Both the position numbers and the translations under genes were made by a program. The notes below the pieces were generated by a model. It was not told the DNA's origin. It was given only the letters and a program-made list of their open reading frames with translations, and did no database searches. 64,000 nucleotides of DNA. It comes from Embleya scabrispora DSM 41855 (GTDB lineage Bacteria; Actinomycetota; Actinomycetes; Streptomycetales; Streptomycetaceae). Positions 60,363 through 64,000 of the stretch are shown here, piece by piece. The stretch is from NCBI RefSeq assembly GCF_000372745.1, contig NZ_KB889675.1:204388-268387 (forward strand), in the 5' to 3' direction. The stretch's first letter is position 1; every line of letters starts with the position of its first letter.

Positions 60363-61643
60363 GTGGCCGCACCCACGCCGGTAGGGACGCATCGGCAGAC
60401 CCGCCCACCCACACCCGACGGGACGTCACCACCGGCCCCGCAGCGCGCCGTCATGCGGGTGCACCCGCGCGCCGGCCGCATCGGCGGCGTCCTGGTGCAG
60501 CAGATCGTGCTGATCCAACTCGGGGTACTGCTGGTCGCGATCGGACTGGCCACGAATGTGGCGGCGTTGATCGGTCTCGGCGCCCTCGCGGTGCTGCTCG
60601 TGGGGCCCGCCCTGGTGCGGCTGCGCGGACGCTGGCTCGTGCAGTGGTTGCCGATCCTGTTCGACTTCCGCCGCCGGCACCGGATGCCGGCCGTCCCGGA
60701 CGACGCGGATCCGGTCCTGGTCCCGGTTCTGGAGTGTGCGCCGCATTTGGTGACGAGTTCGGTCACCGACCGCGAGCGCCGCTCCATCGGACTGATCGGC
60801 GACGGCACCTTCCTCACCGCCGTGCTGTTGGTCACCTCGCGCGACGAGCCGCTGCGCCCCTCGCGCGCGCAACGACCGTTGCCGCTGCCCACGATCGTGA
60901 GCACGCTGGAGGTCGACGACGTGACGTTGGCCTCGGTCCAGGTGGTCCAGCACACCCAGCCGGCGCCGGCCACCCATCTGCCCGAGGAGGCGCTGGCCAC
61001 CCGGTCGTATCGCCAACTCGTCGAGCAGGGACTGCACGACGTGCCGGCGCTGCGCCTGACCTGGATCGCGCTGCGCTTCGAGCCCGAACTGTGCGCGGGA
61101 GCGGTCGCCGCCCGCGGTGGCGGCGAGGAGGGGGCCCAGCGTGCCCTGCTGCGCGCGGTCAACCAACTGGCCGGCAACCTGACCGGCGCCGGTTTCGAGG
61201 CCCGCGCGCTGGAGGAGGCCGAGCTGATCCAGGCGCTCGCCACCTCGTGCAGCGTGAACCGCACCACCCGCCAGTACGGACGCGGCGGCCGGCGAACCAC
61301 CGAGTCCAAGCGGGCATGGCGCTGCGACGACCGGTGGCACACCACCTACTGGGCCAACCGCTGGCCGCAGCTGACCCAGGGCCGCACCTCCGACCTGGTG
61401 GGCGCGCTGACCGCGACACCGGCGATCGCCACCACCTTCGCGCTGACCGCGACGCACGGCGTGGGCGGCACCACCGCGCTCACCACACACGTCCGGATCG
61501 CCGCCCGTTCCGGCAGCGAACTCGCGGACGTGACAAAGCAGTTGGAACGCCGAGCCCGAGCCGAGAAGATCGGCCTGACCCGGCTCGACTGGGAGCAGCA
61601 ACCGGCCCTGCTGGCCACCCTGCCGCTCGGCGGCCTGTCGTGA
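60363..61643 (+). CDS. eccE: EccE, type VII secretion membrane protein
   Basis: 426 residues. Two membrane helices near residues 35-80 (VLVQQIVLIQLGVLLVAIGLA and the next segment) precede a soluble domain with WLPILFDFRRRHRM, the typical EccE arrangement; EccE lies at the edge of the core complex. The GTG at 60363 (VAAPTPVG) has GGGGGA upstream; an ATG 31 codons later (MRVHPRAG) is an alternative. Divergent from eccB with 168 bases between. The longer frame to its left is only antisense to eccB. Confidence 0.88.
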   Translation: MAAPTPVGTHRQTRPPTPDGTSPPAPQRAVMRVHPRAGRIGGVLVQQIVLIQLGVLLVAIGLATNVAALIGLGALAVLLVGPALVRLRGRWLVQWLPILFDFRRRHRMPAVPDDADPVLVPVLECAPHLVTSSVTDRERRSIGLIGDGTFLTAVLLVTSRDEPLRPSRAQRPLPLPTIVSTLEVDDVTLASVQVVQHTQPAPATHLPEEALATRSYRQLVEQGLHDVPALRLTWIALRFEPELCAGAVAARGGGEEGAQRALLRAVNQLAGNLTGAGFEARALEEAELIQALATSCSVNRTTRQYGRGGRRTTESKRAWRCDDRWHTTYWANRWPQLTQGRTSDLVGALTATPAIATTFALTATHGVGGTTALTTHVRIAARSGSELADVTKQLERRARAEKIGLTRLDWEQQPALLATLPLGGLS

Positions 61644-61683
61644 CGAACCGTCACAGGTGCACACGTACGGGGAGGATCGACCA

Positions 61684-62526
61684 GTGAGCACGACCAACGC
61701 CGGCCGGGGCCGACGCCGGGCCCCGAACGTGCGGAGCAACAACCGCAATCCGAACCCGCCGCCCGCCCCCACACCGAACCCCACGCCCGGCGCGGGTACT
61801 CCGGTGCCGCGGCCCTCGCGGCGCAAGGGCCTGGCCCGCCTGGTCGGACCCAGACACGAGCGGCACGTGCTGACCACCGCCCAATTGCCCGCCCTCGGCC
61901 TGCCGGTGGGCGACGACGGCGTGGTGATCGGCGTCGATCCCGAGCGCAACCCGGCGGTGCTCGGCCTGTTCCGGCCCGAGCCGTTGGACGTCGCGTTCGT
62001 CGGCGGCGCCTACGTGGTGCAGATCATCGCGCTGCGGGCCGCGGCGATCGGCGCGCGAGTCGCGATCGAGTCCGGTCGTCCGCAGTTGTGGTCCGCGATG
62101 GCCCAGGCCGCGGGCGGCGCCCAGCCGTGCGTGACGGTGCATCAGGTGGGCCGGCTCGGCCCGCAGGGCCCCACTGCCGGCAGTCCGGTCCTGGTCATCC
62201 GCGACTGCGGCGCACGTCCGCCGCGCAATCGGCTCGCGCCGGCCGCGTGGCAGACCACGCTGACCCTGCTGCCGTTCCTGGACCCGGCGCAGGCGCGGCA
62301 GCGGATCGGTGTGGGCGCGGGTCTGGTCGGCATCCAGCGGGTCTCCCCGATCGAGGCCCAGGCCGCCGCGTCGGTACTGTCCCTGCCCGGCGAGGACGAG
62401 GCCGCGTTGCCCACGCTCGCCGACGAACTGACCCTGTGGAGCACCAGGAAGTCGCGCAAGTACGTGCTGCTGACGCCCACTCGGGCCGAGGCCGACCTGC
62501 TCGGGTCGCCGCGGCGGATGGACTGA
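61684..62526 (+). CDS. ESX-associated protein resembling a Walker-A-less EccC domain
   Basis: 280 residues. After a Pro/Asn-rich first 55 residues comes VVIGVDPERNPAVLGLF...LDVAFVGGAYVVQIIALRAAAIGARVAI. This aligns by eye with the third EccC domain, PIGVDEATLSPVYLDF...NFVLFGESESGKTNFLRLLAR, but the P-loop lysine/threonine are replaced (GGAYVVQI). The rest (TLTLLPFLDPAQARQRIGVGAG, TRKSRKYVLLTPTRAEADLL) could be later strands of the fold. Homologues sit beside eccE in Streptomyces ESX loci; role unknown. GTG 61684 is seven bases after GGGGAGG, 40 bases from eccE. Confidence 0.6.
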   Translation: MSTTNAGRGRRRAPNVRSNNRNPNPPPAPTPNPTPGAGTPVPRPSRRKGLARLVGPRHERHVLTTAQLPALGLPVGDDGVVIGVDPERNPAVLGLFRPEPLDVAFVGGAYVVQIIALRAAAIGARVAIESGRPQLWSAMAQAAGGAQPCVTVHQVGRLGPQGPTAGSPVLVIRDCGARPPRNRLAPAAWQTTLTLLPFLDPAQARQRIGVGAGLVGIQRVSPIEAQAAASVLSLPGEDEAALPTLADELTLWSTRKSRKYVLLTPTRAEADLLGSPRRMD

Positions 62527-62622
62527 CCGTGGTCGCCACACCGGCTCTGCGCGAACAGGTGGACGGACCGGCGACGGTCGCCGGCACCGCTGACTACGCT
62601 GTGAGGCTCGTGTAGGGGGCAG

Positions 62623-62640
62623 CCTCGACCCTGGTCGAGG
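62623..62640 (+). terminator. Hairpin before the last gene
   Basis: CCTCGACC and GGTCGAGG pair around two bases, 97 bases after the preceding stop and 69 before the next start. It may be a weak terminator or leader hairpin. Confidence 0.35.
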
Positions 62641-62708
62641 TACGGCGGACGGCGCGGCGCCGTGTGATCCGAGCCGAGCCGCCTCCGGACGATCGGAAGG
62701 ACCACACC

Positions 62709-64000
62709 GTGAGCAGCGAGCAGGACGGCGCGCACATCGAGCCGGGGGCCGACGAGGAAGAGGAGTGGTCGGGACCCGACTTCACCATGCCCTCGTGGTA
62801 CACGCACCAGGACGGCGGCGCGCCCGCGCCACCACCGTCCGGGGTCGGCGCGCCCGCACCCCCTCGGCAGGGTGGGCAGGTGCCGGCGACGCCCCGGTAC
62901 GGCAGTGAAGACGCGACGCTGGTGCCACCCGCGCGGACGCCCGACCCGCACGCACCGCTGCCGTACGGGGCCGACCCCGGCTCGGGTGGGCCCGCCGGTG
63001 CCGCCCCGGGCCCGTACGGATCCGGCGCGGGCACGCCCGGACCGGCATCGATGCCGCCGGCCCGCCCGGCGGACGCCCCGCCCGGCTACGGCGCCCCGGC
63101 GACCGAGCCACCCGCCGGCCCGCCTGCCGCGCACCAGCCTCCGCCCGAGCCCTACGGCGTCGATCACGCCGCATCGCATCCGGCCGACCCGCGACCTCCG
63201 TACGACACCGGCGCCCCCGCGCAGCCGAGCGCCCCGCCCGTCGGCGAACCGCACGGGTTCGGCGTGCCCTCGGGCGACGCGGGCGGTGTCGTGCCGCCTC
63301 GGTACACCTCACCCGAGCCCTCGGCACCGCTCCCGTACGGCACGCCCTCGGCCGAACAGCCCCCCACCGAACCGCCGGCCGGCCCGAACCCGGCCTTCAC
63401 CCCGGGCGAGCAGACCATGGTCGTACCACCGTCCGTCGACCAGGGCCGTCCCACCGAGGACCCGGCCGGTCCGCCGCCCTTCACCCCCGGCGAGCCGACC
63501 GTGGTCGTGCCACCGGCGGTCGACCATGGCCGACCCGCCGCCGACCCGCGCGAGAGCGGGGCCGCCGGCGAACCCACCGCGCCGACCGCCGAGTCGGACC
63601 CCCGGGGCCCGGACCGAGCCGAGCAGGCCCCGCCCGCCACCCGGCCGGAGGACGCCGCTTCCGCCGAGCAGCCGCCGGCGGCTCCCGCTCCGCCGAACGA
63701 CGCCGGCCCGGGGCTCGACGCCGAGCCGGCCGCACCCACCGATCCCGTCGGGGACGCCCGGCCCGCCGAGCAGCCGTCCGATGCGGCGCCCGCACCCGAC
63801 GCGGTCGACCACGCGCCCCCGAACACGCCGTTCGATCCGAGCGACGTGCCCACCACACCCGCCGGCGGCACGCCGATCCCCGGCCTGTCCACCACCGGAG
63901 GGGCCCCCGAGGCACCCCACGCGGAGCCCGCCGAGGCGCCCGCCGACCCCGCGCCGCCACACGCGCCCGAGCCGCCGAGGTACGACACCCACCCGCCGTA
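62709..64000 (+). CDS. Proline-rich N-terminal region of a large ESX-locus protein (possibly MinD/ParA-like), runs off the right edge
   Basis: 430 residues are visible, frame open to the end. The first 30 residues are acidic then WSGPDFTMPSWYTHQDGG; everything after is Pro/Ala/Gly/Asp low complexity with PPRY, PYG and GEP patterns. In Streptomyces ESX loci and in mycobacterial EspI a MinD/ParA-like ATPase with a long Pro-rich N-terminus occurs at this place, so this gene is probably of that type; the ATPase domain would be outside the window. GTG 62709 follows GGAAGG at eight bases. Confidence 0.65.
   Translation, partial: MSSEQDGAHIEPGADEEEEWSGPDFTMPSWYTHQDGGAPAPPPSGVGAPAPPRQGGQVPATPRYGSEDATLVPPARTPDPHAPLPYGADPGSGGPAGAAPGPYGSGAGTPGPASMPPARPADAPPGYGAPATEPPAGPPAAHQPPPEPYGVDHAASHPADPRPPYDTGAPAQPSAPPVGEPHGFGVPSGDAGGVVPPRYTSPEPSAPLPYGTPSAEQPPTEPPAGPNPAFTPGEQTMVVPPSVDQGRPTEDPAGPPPFTPGEPTVVVPPAVDHGRPAADPRESGAAGEPTAPTAESDPRGPDRAEQAPPATRPEDAASAEQPPAAPAPPNDAGPGLDAEPAAPTDPVGDARPAEQPSDAAPAPDAVDHAPPNTPFDPSDVPTTPAGGTPIPGLSTTGGAPEAPHAEPAEAPADPAPPHAPEPPRYDTHPP
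63375..63548 (+). repeat. Duplicated 28-residue unit in the proline-rich protein
   Basis: PAGPNPAFTPGEQTMVVPPS followed by VDQGRPTED is repeated as PAGPPPFTPGEPTVVVPPA followed by VDHGRPAAD; the two FTPGE begin at 63396 and 63480, 84 bases apart. A simple tandem duplication. Confidence 0.85.

Overview
The window is very GC-rich DNA (third codon positions almost all G or C, many GTG and two TTG starts) from a filamentous actinobacterium. The order ftsK - rodZ-like - rimO - pgsA - cinA - clgR, the osaABC osmoadaptation cluster, rnj-dapA-thyX, dapB-M16 protease-pnp-rpsO and an ESX/type VII secretion locus all joined together is the arrangement of the Streptomyces coelicolor core chromosome. I therefore read it as core chromosome of a Streptomycetaceae member. 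I see no phage, insertion sequence, CRISPR array, tRNA or rRNA. The genus cannot be fixed from the sequence alone.

Region by region. 1-6460: the N-terminal part of a membrane-anchored endonuclease/exonuclease/phosphatase protein, a TetR regulator with its DHA2 drug exporter and a palindromic operator, panB, an M50 metalloprotease, an AI-2E family permease and a DUF3046 protein. 6548-13731: the very large Lhr helicase, a Nei-type DNA glycosylase, a lipoprotein and an SDR oxidoreductase. 13839-22011: a leftward block with dps, clgR, cinA, pgsA, rimO, a RodZ-like protein and ftsK. 22175-31773: osaB and osaA (a 1896-residue soluble hybrid kinase with ten near-identical 92-residue HAMP repeats), divergent from osaC (anti-sigma kinase, PAS, GAF and PP2C domains). 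32011-34210: an acetyltransferase, an AbiEi-like wHTH protein with an eroded nuclease-like tail, and a secreted peptidoglycan-binding protein. 34591-46118: rnj, dapA, thyX, a lipoprotein, a GNAT, a TetR regulator, a small membrane protein, dapB, an M16 protease, pnp and rpsO. 46263-64000: the type VII secretion locus, running past the right edge.

How the genes work together. The type VII locus holds eccB, eccC, eccD, eccE, two WXG100 genes, a larger WXG100-type protein with a Gly/Pro/Ser-rich tail, a helical ESX-associated protein, two separate mycosins on opposite strands, a protein resembling a Walker-A-less third ATPase domain of EccC, and the proline-rich start of a large protein that may be a MinD/ParA-like ATPase. 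EccA is absent, as in other Streptomyces loci. OsaA, OsaB and OsaC form an osmotic-stress signalling set. ClgR appears to control itself: a near-consensus ClgR box lies upstream of its gene, and its C-terminal Ala-Ala is the ClpP degradation tag known for this protein. PanB, DapA, DapB and ThyX supply pantothenate, lysine/diaminopimelate and dTMP; RNase J, PNPase and S15 make an RNA metabolism cluster.

No wholly new system is evident. The most unusual items are the poly-HAMP kinase, the dual-mycosin type VII locus with a pseudo-ATPase partner, a short transcript that would end at a terminator between thyX and dapA, and the DUF3046 gene without recA after it.
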